Positions 21,740 through 34,790 of a stretch of DNA of 64,000 bases are shown piece by piece. The position numbers and the translations under genes are program-made. Numbering within the stretch: the first letter of the stretch is position 1; each line of letters starts with the position of its first letter. Where the stretch lies: positions 25,975,391-26,039,390 of the forward strand of contig CM064732.1 in assembly GCA_032717465.1 (NCBI GenBank), in the 5' to 3' direction. This stretch comes from Coenobita brevimanus. Its lineage: Eukaryota; Arthropoda; Malacostraca; Decapoda; Coenobitidae. A model generated the notes under the pieces. The model was not told where the DNA came from. It was given only the letters and a program-made list of their open reading frames with translations, and did not search any database.

Positions 21740-22390
21740 CCACCCTCAAGCATGGATTATCATCAAGAAAAGCTTACTCAGAGTGGAAGAATTGTTGGAA
21801 TGAGGGAGAGTGAAATGACACCAATGCAGATTGCAAAAGAACTGGGTATGGCTTGCACCACTGTATAATTCTGGCTCAGATGAGGGGACGAAGAAAGGAA
21901 TTTAAACGTTAAGAAGTGGCCTGGGCCATCAAGATGCACAACACCTGAACAAGACCAGGCAATCTTGGATGCAATAGAGGCAAACCCATTTACAAATGTT
22001 GTCCCTGTAAAGGAACAGCCGGGACTATAAGTTTCGGCTTTCACAGTGAGGAGGAGACTTCATGAAAGACAAGTCCACTATCGATCACCAGCAATAAATG
22101 AGAAAATGACTGACAGACATTGTGAAGATTGTCCACACTTTGCTTGACAACACGTAGACAAAGGACTGGACTTTTGGAGCCACGTCATCTTTAGTGAAGA
22201 AAAATCCTTCAGATCAACATCTCATGGATGCCTACATTGTTGGAGGAGAGCTGGCATCCATTACCAACGGCAAAATATCTATGAAATGCAGTGATCTTCA
22301 ATGTGTGGGGTTGGATGCACCTGTACGGGTTGGGAGAGCTGGCTGACATTAAGGAAGGATTTACTGCTGACCAGTGCACTGAAATATTAA
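21740..22390 (+). pseudogene. Tc1-like transposase, N-terminal half (interrupted)
   Basis: Frames show a helix-turn-helix (LTQSGRIVGMRESEMTPMQI, AKELGMACTTV), then KKWPGPSRCTTPEQDQAI, AFTVRRRLHERQVHYRSPA and DFWSHVIFSEEKSFRSTSHG. DD34E transposases of the Tc1/mariner superfamily usually have Asp in the VIFSDEK motif; here it is Glu (FSEEK). There are several stops and frameshifts. The reading frame is split at a TTAA by the 1585-bp element that starts at 22391 and resumes at 23980. Confidence 0.8.
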
Positions 22391-23975
22391 CCCCTAGGAT
22401 ACGCAATTCGATTGACTGAACTTTCCTGAAAACCTGTATATGGAGCCGAGTTCTCGACTCATACAGAAGTAAAAAGTTTTATGCCCAAGGTTTAGAGCCT
22501 GAATTTTCACACCAGAGCATTTTAGAACAACTGGTTCATGAGCTATAGCACGTCAAAGTTGGAAAAAGTTACCCTTTCAGGCAGGACGACTCCAGTTTTC
22601 TATGCCTCCCACCCCTTCCTCATTCCTCCCCTCCATGACCCTTACCCCCCCCTCTTCCTCCTCTCCCCCCTACTCCCTCTCCCCCTACCCCCTATCCCCT
22701 TCCCCCACCCTTCAGAATTTTCCTTTTTTTTTTTTTTTTTTTTTTTTTCAAACAGTAGCATGCACAATAATCATGTCAGTGTTCTTCACTCACTCACAAC
22801 ACCCTTCCCCCTAACACTTCTCCCCTCCCCACCTTCCCTACCCCTGTCCCTTTCCCTCATAGCTGTGTAGCTGTCTATATAAAAAAAAAATGAGCAAAAG
22901 CATGCAAAGTCATTTTCTTGGTGTTACACATTCTAGCACCCTCTCCCCTCACTCCTTCCCCCCCCTCCCCTCAGAGCTGTCAAATCAAGTAGCTGTAAGA
23001 ATCTGAAGGGGAAAAATTACCTGGGTGCTAATAGCAGCTGAGATTGCCGGAGACTCAGCTGAAACTCTACACCACAGAGAGTGACTTATAATATGCTTTG
23101 ACAAACAAAGAGTACAAAAAATACAAAATATTACATCAAAAGGATAAGCATATGCAAAATCCTTTGGCAGGTACATAACTGTGCCAGTAACATGCTTTCC
23201 CCCCAAAAAAAAAAAAAAAAAAACGTGCAAAAAACATGGAAATTACTTTTAAAAAACATGAAAAAACATACATTCTATGTTTCATGTATCAGTGTATGCA
23301 ATTACACAAACAATAATCTGGTACTGAATGAAAACACGCAACATGAATAGTAACAATCACGAATAATACTCTAGGCGGGGGGGGGGGGGAAGTAAGTGGA
23401 CGGCATACAGCAGGGGGTGGGGGCTGAGGATGGGGTGGGAAGAGGCCTGGAAGGGTGGTACAGGGATATAGAGGCGGGAGACAGACACCACAATACAAAA
23501 AAAGACAGGCAGAAAGGGAGTACAGGGGTGTGGAGGGTGGGTAGGGGGGATGTAACCCTCCCCAGGGAGACAGGGAGGGGGGAGAGGGGGGGAACCACTG
23601 TGGCATGATGGAATATGGTGGGGAGGGGGAGGGAGGGAGGGAGGGAGGGGGATGCGGTCAGAGGCGAGGGAGGGGGAAGGAGGGAGAAGGAGGCAGTCAG
23701 AGGTGAGGGAGGGGGAGAGGAAACAAAGGTATTGGGATAGAGGAGGGTGGTGAGAGGGCTGTGGGGGAATCACCCCCCCCCCACCATGGGCAGGGGTCCG
23801 GTTCCTCCCCCTCCCTACTCAGGACTTACTTCTCATTGGTTTGCATCGATATACGTCACAATCGGGGCGAAGCCTAGTGTCCGCAGTTTTTTTACAAAGG
23901 CTCCTTTATCGATCACATTCGCCATCTACCGTAATACTGAAAAAGGATTGATCGATCCTGTTAGTACTTTAGGGG
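22391..23975. mobile_element. 1585-bp TTAA-bounded piggyBac-like element inside a Tc1-like transposase
   Basis: The termini are CCCCTAGGATACGC (left) and CCCCTAAAGTACTAAC (right, reverse complement), flanked by TTAA at 22387-22390 and 23976-23979. Removing the insert and one TTAA restores the transposase frame (EI-L-KEVMLP). The interior is non-coding: C-rich at about 22600-22980 with a long T run at 22727-22748, and A- and G-rich at 23200-23800. The two halves therefore tend to be complementary in composition. The inverted repeat is only about 6 bp perfect, typical of short piggyBac-like termini. Confidence 0.8.
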
Positions 23976-23979
23976 TTAA

Positions 23980-24345
23980 AAGAAGTCATGCTTCCATTGG
24001 TTCAGGCATACGCTCTCCCTTACCCTGAGCACATTTTGTATAAGCATGACAGGTGTCCAGTTCACACAGCATGGGTTGACTCATTGGCTACAAGAGCAGA
24101 GGGATGTTGACATTCTCCACTGGCCTAGTAAAGGTTGTGACAAACCTGAACGAACACATCTGGGCCAATCTTGTAAACGTGTGAGAGTCAGCAGGAGAGC
24201 GGACCAGGGAACAACTGCTACAGCACATCTTCGGTGAAAGGGAGGTGATGAGGAGGACACCATACCTTGTATTTTGCCATGTGTCTTCCATGTCCAACCA
24301 TCTTCAGTAAGTTGTGGACAATGATGTATCTTGGGCAAAATATTA
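23980..24345 (+). pseudogene. Tc1-like transposase, C-terminal half
   Basis: The frame continues directly from the N-terminal half: VMLPLVQAYALPYPEHI, then KHDRCPVHTAWV, which carries the second catalytic Asp motif. A frameshift follows, then HWLQEQRDVDILHWPSKGCD, where the third catalytic position is degraded, and ANLVNVWESA-type sequence in mixed frames. The Tc1-type C-terminus ends near 24340. Frameshifts make it non-functional. Confidence 0.78.
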
Positions 24346-25489
24346 ATATAATGTGTGGTTGCAGCAATGCTGCATATTGTGATATAGTTTAGTTTCAACA
24401 GTGCTACTTATCCCTTACTGATTTCTGTCAAGGTTATGATTTGTTATCTTTGGATTTAGGTGCAGAATATTATTGTGTTTAGCACTTATGGTAAGTGGAA
24501 ATAGGAATATACAGTAAATTTATATAAGCCAATAAAATTATGAGTTACTACATTTATAAATGGAATTCAATTATATACTTACAAGTTTAGGGGGGCATTA
24601 GGGTTGTTCATTATATAATGTCTCCTCTGAAACTGACATTTTTACATAAAAAACCTCTTTACAGATTCAAATATTTTCATGAGAGAACAAAAGAGTTTCA
24701 CTTTAATAGGCTATCCGTATAAATTATAACAATAGGAAAAATTAAGTTTTCTCTGCAATGGGCCCTTAAAAATATTCGATTAGTGAAAGGATGTTATACG
24801 AAATATACGGATTGATGTAGTTTGAAGGAAGCATATAAATCATAAACAGTGGCTCTAACCGATGGACATGAGACCATCGTAGACTTCAAAAATTAAGAAA
24901 AAAATAACCCATTACTTTATGTCTGTGTAAAAGGAGAGAGAGAGAGAGGGAGAGAGAGAGAGGGTGGGGAGCAGAGATGGTCACAACGGCGATGTCTTGT
25001 TTGAGTAGGCAGGAGGGTATAAATGAACACATACTAGAGCAGCCAACTAAAACGTGAGACATGTGGATTATTGAATTTACCGTATGTGTTTTGCAGTAAT
25101 TTGAAATGAGTCCAGAGGATGAGGAAAACACATTTTTTTTTTTTTTTCTGTAGTAAGGGTAGGAGAGGACTGAACAAAAGAAGAATGTGTGAGCCCATTT
25201 TCGATACTGTCACGCCTAAGAGTGGCGGTTGTGTATGAAGATATAACAGTAATGAAAAAAAAAAAAACTTGTGATTACACTACTTTAGGATGGTGGGTAT
25301 ATCACTGTGCGAGGTATCAGTTACATAATAATTCTTTACTTCTTTTATCTTACATTCTCAACAAGACGTCAAGTTTCATTATGGACGATGTTTGATGATT
25401 CAAAGAACTAAACCCTTTCCCTTCGTTTCTTATTTTCATAAGAGGGTCAATAATTTAGATTTCCTCTCATCACATTCATATGCACAGCT
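24346..25489. other. AT-rich sequence without recognised features
   Basis: I see no coding similarity. The stretch has a short (GA)n run at about 24931-24963, a T17 run near 25131-25147 and an A13 run near 25254-25267. It may include the 3' non-coding part of the Tc1-like element, but I cannot place its inverted terminal repeat. Confidence 0.5.
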
Positions 25490-26180
25490 TGCAATCTTAG
25501 CTTCATGTATTAGCCAGTCATCCATCACGTGTCTGCGCCATTCATGAGCTTCTCCTGTGACAGGCTTGTCAACCTGATCGTGTTTTGCCACCGAGCGACT
25601 CTCTCAGAGTGTTCAGGGAACCACATGCCACCCTGAACAAGCACAGAAGTTCGTATTCTATGCATGGCTACCAAGTATGAATGATCTTGACCCAAAATTC
25701 AAGGCCACAGCTAGGATCAAAGTTCAAAATTTGCTTATTTTTTTATGTGCTGAGGTTATATGCATAAGACAAATGACCTCGTCATGTGGCGAGTTACAGA
25801 AACTGCTGATAGCAATTTCTGTTTTCTGGCTGTTCTTATTTTAATTGTTATTATTCTTTCCTAGAAAGGAGTAAATTGCTTGAAATCGCTCAATTTCAAA
25901 GTTATAGTCATCATACTTGGCCTTCTGAGTCCCCAGTATCATCCAGTTTCCAGTACTAGTTTTCCATTTACACTGAAAAAAAAAAAAACACACACAATAA
26001 GAATAGACTATCCGTGGACTCTGAAACTGCTAAAGGTACAGACTTGAAATTTTTTTTGGGGGGCATACCCAAGGTCAAGGAGCCGTTATGAAATTGCTAT
26101 GGACTCATTTGGGCAAATAGTGTCTGTGATAGCCCAGGGATCAATGGAAAATAGCTTGGGCTCCGCCAGTTTTGCTCTGT
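25490..26180. repeat. Composite repeat modules Z (inverted), Y and X, second copy
   Basis: 25490-25625 is the reverse complement of 19207-19345 (shared CTCTCAGAGTGTTCAGGGAA, CAGTCATCCATCA). About 25655-25735 and 25850-26165 match 19060-19140 and 18650-18930 in direct orientation (GGAGTAAATTGCTTGAAAT, GTACAGACTTGAAATTTTT, ATTTGGGC). The module order differs from block 1, showing rearrangement. Confidence 0.65.
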
Positions 26181-26548
26181 GAGGATATTATTCCATTCAC
26201 CTTCACCCAGCATGTTCCACATGCTTCCAGGAGGGGCCCTACTACACCACCTTTTATCTTCGAAGTGCTCACTATATGAAGGGCATTGAAATCACCAGAT
26301 CCGGGCAAGCTACAATGTTAGGAAATGAATGGTACTCCTAATACTTGTTGTTTTTTATGACCTTGCCATGTGGTGAGTTACTGAAACTGCTAATGGCACA
26401 ACATTAGCCATGATGATCCTCGTATCTGCCTTCGTATTGATCATCATGCAATTGTTAAGCATCAAACCCAAATACTGTAATTGCATTATTGAAGCAACAC
26501 TAATAAAAATTCCGAAGCACTCAAACAATACTTCAATTAGTAGTGATA

Positions 26549-26553
26549 GTAGT

Positions 26554-26606
<53 letters not shown>

Positions 26607-26612
26607 TAACTG
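26549..26612. repeat. (AGC)n/(AGT)n trinucleotide array
   Basis: AGCAGC units grade into AGTAGT units. A second weak AGT cluster and a TGTTGTTCTTGTT stretch follow to about 26740. Poly-Ser frames here are artefacts. Confidence 0.9.
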
Positions 26613-26863
26613 TTTTTGTTGTTGTTGTTCTTGGTGGTGGTGATGTTAAATTTTGCTTATTAATAGTGGTAGTAGTATAGCAGTAGTAGTAGCAGTAACT
26701 GTTGTTCTTGTTCTTGTTGTTGGTGGTGGTGGTGTTAAATTTTGTTTATACTGATATACTAATTACACACTATACTGTTTCCTGCCCATCATCTAGCCTT
26801 CACAAGTCTCGGCACATCAGTCATGACTCTATTGACAAAAAAAAAAAAACAATGCTGCTAGTT

Positions 26864-27832
<969 letters not shown>

Positions 27833-27971
27833 CTGGTGTAGCTAAGGGGTGATGTGGGCCTGAGGGACCTAAACTCCCCTAGTCAGACTGTTGCGAGGTC
27901 CCCCTCAAAAATAGGTCTTGACCCTACTTTGCTCCCCCCCCCCCACCCGACGAGACCTGGCTACGCCACTG
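27833..27971. mobile_element. Short hAT-like MITE (candidate)
   Basis: Imperfect terminal inverted repeats CTGGTGTAGCTAAGG and, on the other strand, CAGTGGCGTAGCCAGG enclose about 139 bp with a C-rich centre. The CAGTGGCGTAGC terminus resembles ends of many hAT MITEs. Flanks GCACACGA and CACATGGA could be a decayed 8-bp duplication, but this is weak. There is no coding capacity. Confidence 0.45.
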
Positions 27972-29347
27972 CACATGGAACTCCAGCCAATTGTAACAAC
28001 TGAAGAAAGACCAATACTAAAATTCCTTATTGAATCCTCTTAGTGCTAGGCTTTCTACCAATATGACAAAATCTTCTAGAGTTATTTTATACATAATGCC
28101 TAAATGAAACAACGACAAACAGAAGGTTAAAATTGTAATGCAAATGAAAGTAATGAGACAAAACATTATTGGACTAAAGTAACGTAAAAAAAAAAAAGAA
28201 AAAGAAAAAGAAAGAGAGAGAGAGAGAGAGCCATGTGTTGAGCTAAATTTCCGTAGTGTTGTTTTTGGTCAGTTTGGAGAGAGTAACTAAAATGCCAGAA
28301 CTCTCTTAAATCAACAACTGTAGGTGGAACCTGAGGGTGTGTGTGCTTTTGTCATTGCTGATATTACTGTTACTGTGAAGTTTGTAATTATGAAACTCTA
28401 GTGATTTTTGTGTTAGTGCCTGGACCTATTTGCAGATGACTATTGTTCTCGTGTGTGTATTAAGCTGGTTCATACCATTGTTGTTCTTGTTGCTGTTAGG
28501 GAGCTTTAATGGTTTTCGTACTTATACCAGGATCTGTTGTAAGATTTGTACCGAATCTGATGAAGCTTTTGTGATGACTTTGTCAACGTTGATTGGTATT
28601 TGTTGATACTAATGGTAACTGAAAATATAAAATTATTACTATTATTGACGTCACAGTTGTTCTGGCATTTACATTTTTTTCAAATCTTTTTCCTGCACTA
28701 AAGTTTATATTTTAGGAACTTAAAAAATCTGTGTATGGGGAGGAACTGTTGTACGAAAAGTAACGGATTAATGTTACTGACGTTGCAGTATCTGTATTTG
28801 TTAATGTTAACATAGGATTTGTTTGGGGTGATTTTACTGAAATAGCCAAGTTTCTAATTAGGTGGTTTTAATATCATATCTATACTTAAAGGTGTTGTAC
28901 GATTTGTTTCGAATATGTAAGTGTTATCGTTGTTGTAGTAAGCTACTTGGATGCATTATATTACATTGCCGAGTCTATAGTGGCTTTGTGTTTCCATATT
29001 AATGTTTTAAATAATGTACCGTACTTATCGTTAAGGTTGTAGGTGAATAATTGCTGAAGGGTTTTTACCATGCATGAAAATGGTTAGCCTACTAACATGA
29101 GACACTCTCTTTGTGTTCATGGTATGTTTTAGAATGTACCACAGCATTAGTCCCGATATTTAACTTATTGATTGTTTAGTATATAAAGAAAATGTATACC
29201 GATACAGTACATGTATACGTAAAAGGTGCTTTAATGCTTAAAAGCTTTACAAGTACAGCTGAGGAAGAATGCAACTTACCTGCAAATATAGTACAATATT
29301 ACTCACAGGAAGTCATAATTTTTCATCCAATACACTATACTCGATAT

Positions 29348-29348
<1 letters not shown>
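27972..29348. other. Unassigned AT-rich sequence
   Basis: Nothing coding is recognised. A short AAAAAGAAA run followed by (GA)n lies at 28190-28230. The rest is unique within the window. Confidence 0.5.

Positions 29349-29404
<56 letters not shown>
29349..29404. repeat. (TG)n microsatellite
   Basis: About 28 TG units, uninterrupted. Confidence 0.97.
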
Positions 29405-29405
<1 letters not shown>

Positions 29406-29609
29406 GCACAGCCAAAGCTGGAAAAGGTATTTTGATAAAACTTGGCGGGATGGTTAGAACTGTGTCTCAGATGAGCGAGTTTCACTTTGATGTCAATTGA
29501 AACTTTTTGAAGGGGTGTTATAGACCTTAATAATTGTCCCTATTAGTGTTATAATACGTGCACTTGGAAGAGGAAGCGGGGCATTTCCATGAGGTTTCTT
29601 TAATTTTTC

Positions 29610-29611
<2 letters not shown>

Positions 29612-29679
<68 letters not shown>

Positions 29680-29680
29680 C

Positions 29681-29717
<37 letters not shown>

Positions 29718-29727
29718 GACAGAGAGA
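29612..29727. repeat. (GA)n followed by (GACA)n compound microsatellite
   Basis: GA repeats to about 29680, then GACA tetranucleotides to about 29715. Arg-Glu and Thr-Asp-Arg-Gln open frames here are repeat translations. Confidence 0.95.
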
Positions 29728-29769
29728 CATCTACAGCCCTACGTCTAGCCTGTTACTACACTGGTGCCA

Positions 29770-30565
29770 TGAAATGGTGGAAGTTGTGGTGATGGTGGTG
29801 GCGGCAGCTGGGAAGATAATGATGGTGGTGGTGGTGGTGGTGATAGCTATGATGTTGATGGTTGTGGTAGCTGTCATGGTGGTGTTGGCAGTTGTTATAA
29901 TGATGGTGGTGGTGGCTTTTATAATGGTGGTGGTAGCTGTGATAATGGTGGTGTTGGTTATATCTGTAATGGTGATGGTGCAGTTGGCAGTTGAGGCGGT
30001 TTTGTGTTGGTGGTGATAGCTGTGATACTATGGTGGCGGTTGTAGCTGTGGTGGTGGTGGTGATGATGGTAGCTGTGATGATGATGGTGATGTTTTTGGT
30101 ATCTGTGATGGTGATGGTGGATGGTAACTGTAGTGGTTGTGGTGGTGATGATGGTGGTGATGGTTGTGGTGGTATCTTTGATGGTGGTGGTGGTGGTGGT
30201 GGTGATGTTGGTAGCTGTGGTGGTGGTAGCTGTGGTGGTGGTAGCTGTGGTGGTGGTAGCTGTGGTGGTGGTGATTGTGGTAGGTGTGATGATGGTGATG
30301 GTGATGGTCGCTGTGGTGGTTGTGGTGGTGTTGATGGTAGCAGTGGAGGCTGTGGTGGTGGTGTTGATGGTAGCTGTGATGAAGATGGTTGTGCTGGTCA
30401 GAGTTGTAGCTCTGATGATGAATGTGGTGGTGGTAGCTGTGGTGGTGGTGATGGTGGTGGTAGTGATAGCTGTGATGATGATGGTGGTCGGAGCTGTTAT
30501 GATGATTGCGGTAGCTGAGATGGTGGTGGTGGTGGTGTTGGGGAAGGTGGTGGTGGTAGCTGTTC
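29770..30565. repeat. GGT/GAT-rich minisatellite, about 0.8 kb
   Basis: G/T-rich DNA built from TGGTGGTGAT and GGTAGCTGTGGTGGTGGTAG words. The clearest local tandem is an 18-bp GTAGCTGTGGTGGTGGTA-type unit at about 30210-30270. Two frames stay open by composition: one Gly/Asp/Ser/Cys-rich (29991-30518) and one Val/Met-rich (30121-30708). There is no start context, splice signal or neighbouring gene, so coding is unlikely. Confidence 0.85.
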
Positions 30566-30595
30566 AGGAGCAGTTCTCAGTTGGGCATGTGTTTT

Positions 30596-30690
30596 GCAGT
30601 CCTACCGGATCGCAAAGCACTTGTTCCAAATCGAAGTTTGATTCAGAGACGGCTCTAATTTGGACAAGTGCTGATTGGCCCAATAGGACT
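30596..30690. repeat. Imperfect inverted repeat (hairpin), about 29-bp arms
   Basis: AGTCCTACCGGATCGC..AGCACTTGTTCC on the left pairs with GGACAAGTGCTGATTGG..CAATAGGACT on the right, with a loop of about 34 bases. The outer 7 bases and the AGCACTTGT block match exactly. It could be a fold-back element remnant. Confidence 0.55.
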
Positions 30691-32222
30691 TCGAGGCTCT
30701 TAAACTGATAATGTTGACAGCTTAACTTCTTCACTGCCGTCACTTTTTTTTTAATTTATTTCTTTCATATTAACTCTAGAGGATTTGACACTAATAAAGA
30801 AGTTTGAATTTAAACTGAGGTGTTAGATACAGCCATTATTTGCCTCTTCACTGCCTGGGTGCTCTTTAACGATTATTAAAAGTCGTTTAATAGTTAAAAA
30901 GAAAATGTTTCGTCCTCGCATTAAAGGAATCTACAGTATGTATCATAGTAACAGTAACAACAATATTAATAATAATGTGCAGCTTTTTACAAAAACAAAT
31001 CAAATTTTATAAATATAGTATGGTAATTTTCAGCTAAGGTATAATAATTATGATAATGGAGGAAGTGTGCATGATGATCAACTTCTTCACTACAATCATA
31101 TTTTAAATTCCTTCTATCTCCTGACAGTAATTGCTCAGCTTAAGAAAGTCCGTGGTAGTAAGAGGCTTAGTGAAGGCTGTATATAACCCTCTCCTAAGCT
31201 AAATGAAACTACCCGGTATACCAAGAATATAACAAATTACATTTTCGGCCTGAAAGAATTAACTTCATCACCACCATGACGGTAATTGCCGTCATATTCG
31301 AGACAACTCTAGTATCGTATTGCAGCTAACACCAGACGATTTTTTCTAGCTAAATTTGTCACAGGTATCTGAGGGTTAAAATGTCACCATTAATTCCGTC
31401 GTGGTCGGGATAACTTGGGTTCACCGTTCCATCGAGGCCATACAATATTATTTAGCTAAGAGTGAGTCAGAAGAGTCTAACAGGGTAAAACAATTTGCAG
31501 GATAAATAATATTTCAGATCACTTAACTAGTAAAGAAACATTTTTTCTCTGTTGCATTCAGTTTTCATTTTAATATTAACTCTGTTTTGGTTGTGAAGTG
31601 TACGGTAGCACTAAGAGTGAAGACAAATTATGAACAGGCATTTATACACAGCTCATGTTTAAGATAGTTTGTCATAGAGAATTCGAGTTAGAGCACGAAT
31701 TACTTGATCTGGGTCTGGTGCTGGATGGAGAGGAAAAAAAAAAAAGGTCAGTAGTTCCTTTACAGCGTCTCAAAGCCGTTTCAAACCCTATAGATACGAT
31801 GTTTGGCTGATAAATCCCTTCAGTACGAAAGTTTTTTTTTCGCTGAAAATATTTGTTTTGCAGTAAAACAAATTAACAAAGTGTTATCGCACTGTAGGAC
31901 TTAAAGAAGACTTTCTCTTACACTCAGGGGTCTCTCTCTTATGCTGAAACAAGATCATTTAGAAAGCAGTCATCGTATTGAAGGGTGAAAGAACAGTTTA
32001 ATGCCTTCACTGGATTTTTTTCCTTAATGCTAAAGAAAAAAGCAAGAATATGATTTAGGAAGTCATCGTACCTGAGGGGTTAAGAAATGAATAACCTCCT
32101 CATATTGGGTTTCTCTACTTTCCTGAATAAAATTGTCTGCAGGAAGGGAAAAAAAACTTATCTGATTAACAACAGCCAGACGTTTGGAGTCTTGCTTTCA
32201 CTGTATCACAGCCTCGCCGTAA

Positions 32223-32223
32223 T

Positions 32224-32305
<82 letters not shown>
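32223..32305. repeat. (TA)n microsatellite
   Basis: TA dinucleotides with one G and one T interruption. Confidence 0.95.
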
Positions 32306-32307
<2 letters not shown>

Positions 32308-32491
32308 AAGCATCTGTAAATACCTTATTGAACACAACTGCCATACGTCTGAAATACGAGCGCATCGTTAGGTAGCCGAAGGCAGGGAAGGCAGCCGATA
32401 ATTTCAATCTTAATACTTAGAATTCATTAGCGGCACTGGAAGATAATTACTTGCAGTATTGAAAACAAATTAAGATGGGAAATTAATGGCC

Positions 32492-32601
<110 letters not shown>

Positions 32602-33317
32602 TTGCTCATGTGAAAGTATGGTATGACTGCATGTTTGTGTTCACGAGTACTAAGGAACAGTCAGTAGGTATGCCCACATGCAGTTGTATTGTTGTTTATC
32701 CATGTATTCAGAAGTATAATGTCTGCTACAACAAGACAATGCTCACATTATAATGTATATAATAAAAGTGCATCGCCTAACACCCAACCCATCAACAAAC
32801 CACCACACTACCACCACATTTTGTCCACGCATCTCCTCGCAATGCCATCCGCTCCTCAGGCCATAAGCCTTTCAACGATGTGGTCGCACTGCGGCGTATC
32901 ATTCAGGAGAACATACAACAATTTTGCTCAGGAATTTTTTTCCTTTCTTGACAAACCGTTTTCTTGTTATGGACGCAGTTTGCATGTATAATTCTGATTG
33001 TGTCTTAGGGCGTTTCTTCAGCTGAGGGAAATCCTGTCTCATCTCACTTTTTGCTTTTATGGATACAATTAGGATGATTATTCGCCCTGCGATCAATGAA
33101 ATTTTTCAGCTGAATAAATTCCTAGCAGTTGAGGATTCCACATCTAGGTACGAATTCAAAACAGACAAGATAAATACAAAAGTTGAGGCTCCCCTAAATC
33201 TTTTCAGCACGATGACTCCATTGAAACTTCCTCTAACCACCACACAATTTTGTTCTGGTTAGGGAAGACGTCGCATATTACAGGAATAATACTGTAAGCA
33301 CCGTTACTTCTTTTTGC

Positions 33318-34790
33318 CAAATTTGCGCTCATTCAGCCGGTCCCAAAGATGGATGACAATTCCCATCCCTCTAGATAACGTCGAATTGTTTTAACATCCT
33401 GTATATACAGTATAATGTTTCTTAATATTCTGTTTATAAATTTAAAGCACCTTTCTTACCATGCCCTTGTTTCCGATCGCCAGTATGGGTCCCGCCAGGG
33501 GCACTCCATTGGCAATTTTATCACTTCTCTTTCTGACTCCTGATGATCCTCATTTCGGAACTTTGGCGAAAGATTTGCCACTGCACTTGACTTAAAGGCT
33601 TTCGATCGAGACTGGCATAAATATTAAATTTCGAAACTTGTTTCTTATGTTTTTTTGTCCTTCCATCTCTGCTTTTATATTGTTTCCTTTCTTGTCGTTT
33701 TATACCTGCTACTGTAGACGGCCACCGCTCATTTTCCTAGAGCTATCAATAGTAGTGTTCCACAGGGTTCCTTCCTGTCACCAACTCTCTTCCTTTTATT
33801 CATTAATGACCTTCTAAGCTGTACATCTAACTTTATTCCTGAATATTCTAATATCTCCACCCTTCACCTTTCCATTCGTTTTCCATAATGCCCATCAAAG
33901 AAGTTTCTTCTGCAAACACATAAAGAGGCTATGACACACCTAATTTCTTACCTGGCCTATATCACTAATTAGGCTATATTTAATCTTGTTTTCAGTGCAT
34001 ACAGAACCAAGTTCCTACACCTCTTGGCCCAGCAAGTTCTTCCACAGGAGTATCCTTTCATATTTATTGTCCAACTCAATATTGCATCATCTCTGAACGT
34101 ATCTTGGGTTTAATTCTCTGTGGATGAAGCATGGAAAGATCTACCTCATTTGCAGAATCTGCCTCCATGAGATTAAATGTGCTAAGCCGACTCTGTACCT
34201 TCTTTTCCCTGGAACAGATGTTACTTCTGTACACGAGCTTTATTCTCCTTTGTGCTGAGTACAACTCTCATGTATGTGTGTGGAGTGAGGGCTTCCTATA
34301 TACTGTACAGCTCTTCTCATCAAGGCGGAGTCAAAGGCTTTTCGTTTCATTAACTCTCCTACTCTTACTGACTCCCTTCAACCTGTTTCTTCACCACACT
34401 GTTGCATCACTATCTCTTTCCTGTCGCTGTTTCAATGGTCACTGCTATTCTGAACTTTTCGCTTGCATCCTCCCTCCAATTCTGCGGGCGCGTTGCACAC
34501 ATCTAGCAGCAAAGTCTCACCCCTTTTCTGTCCAACACAATAATGCAAGGGTTAATCGATACTCCCAATCCTTCATGTATGCAACAGGTCAACTACAGAA
34601 ACTGTCTTCCTCTCTCTGTATATCCCCCTCCCTATGACTTCCAGTCTTTTAAATGCAATGTGCCCAGGCATCTCGAAATGAACCGATTTTGAATTTGACT
34701 TTTTCCTCCTAAGAGAGAACAATCTTGTGGACTTCTAGCCTTTGCTTCCTTCATCCTTGATTTAAAAAACAATGTCATTAATCCTTCACT
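33318..34790 (+). mobile_element. Jockey-superfamily non-LTR fragment, copy 1 (decayed)
   Basis: Parallel to 51480-52870: ATTCAGCCGGTCCCAAAGA at 33331, CTTTCGATCGAGACTGGCAT (FDRDWH) near 33605, and CTTCCTTTTATTCATTAATG (FLLFINDLL) near 33790. GTGCTAAGCCGACTCTG is near 34175 and CTCATGTATGTGTGTGGAGT near 34270. The polymerase palm is heavily mutated and the conserved DD box region reads EYSNIS. A 168-codon stretch at 34131-34637 survives in one frame from the C-terminal domain. It ends near an A-rich tail at about 34765. The clade is uncertain (Jockey or CR1 group). Confidence 0.75.

Noticed and set aside
23289..23773. Proline-rich minus-strand frames
   Set aside because: G-rich low-complexity interior of the TTAA-bounded element; no conserved motif.
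29558..30016. Arg-Glu and Thr-Asp-Arg-Gln repeat protein
   Set aside because: Translation of GA and GACA microsatellites.
29991..30518. Gly/Asp/Ser/Cys-rich 175-residue frame, at first sight like a glycine-rich structural protein
   Set aside because: It is the translation of a GGT/GAT minisatellite, another frame is equally open, and there is no signal peptide, splice site or unique flanking coding sequence.
34131..34637. 168-residue plus-strand frame considered as a cellular gene
   Set aside because: It aligns in order with the C-terminal part of the Jockey-like element at 52.2-52.8 kb; it is a decayed transposon fragment.
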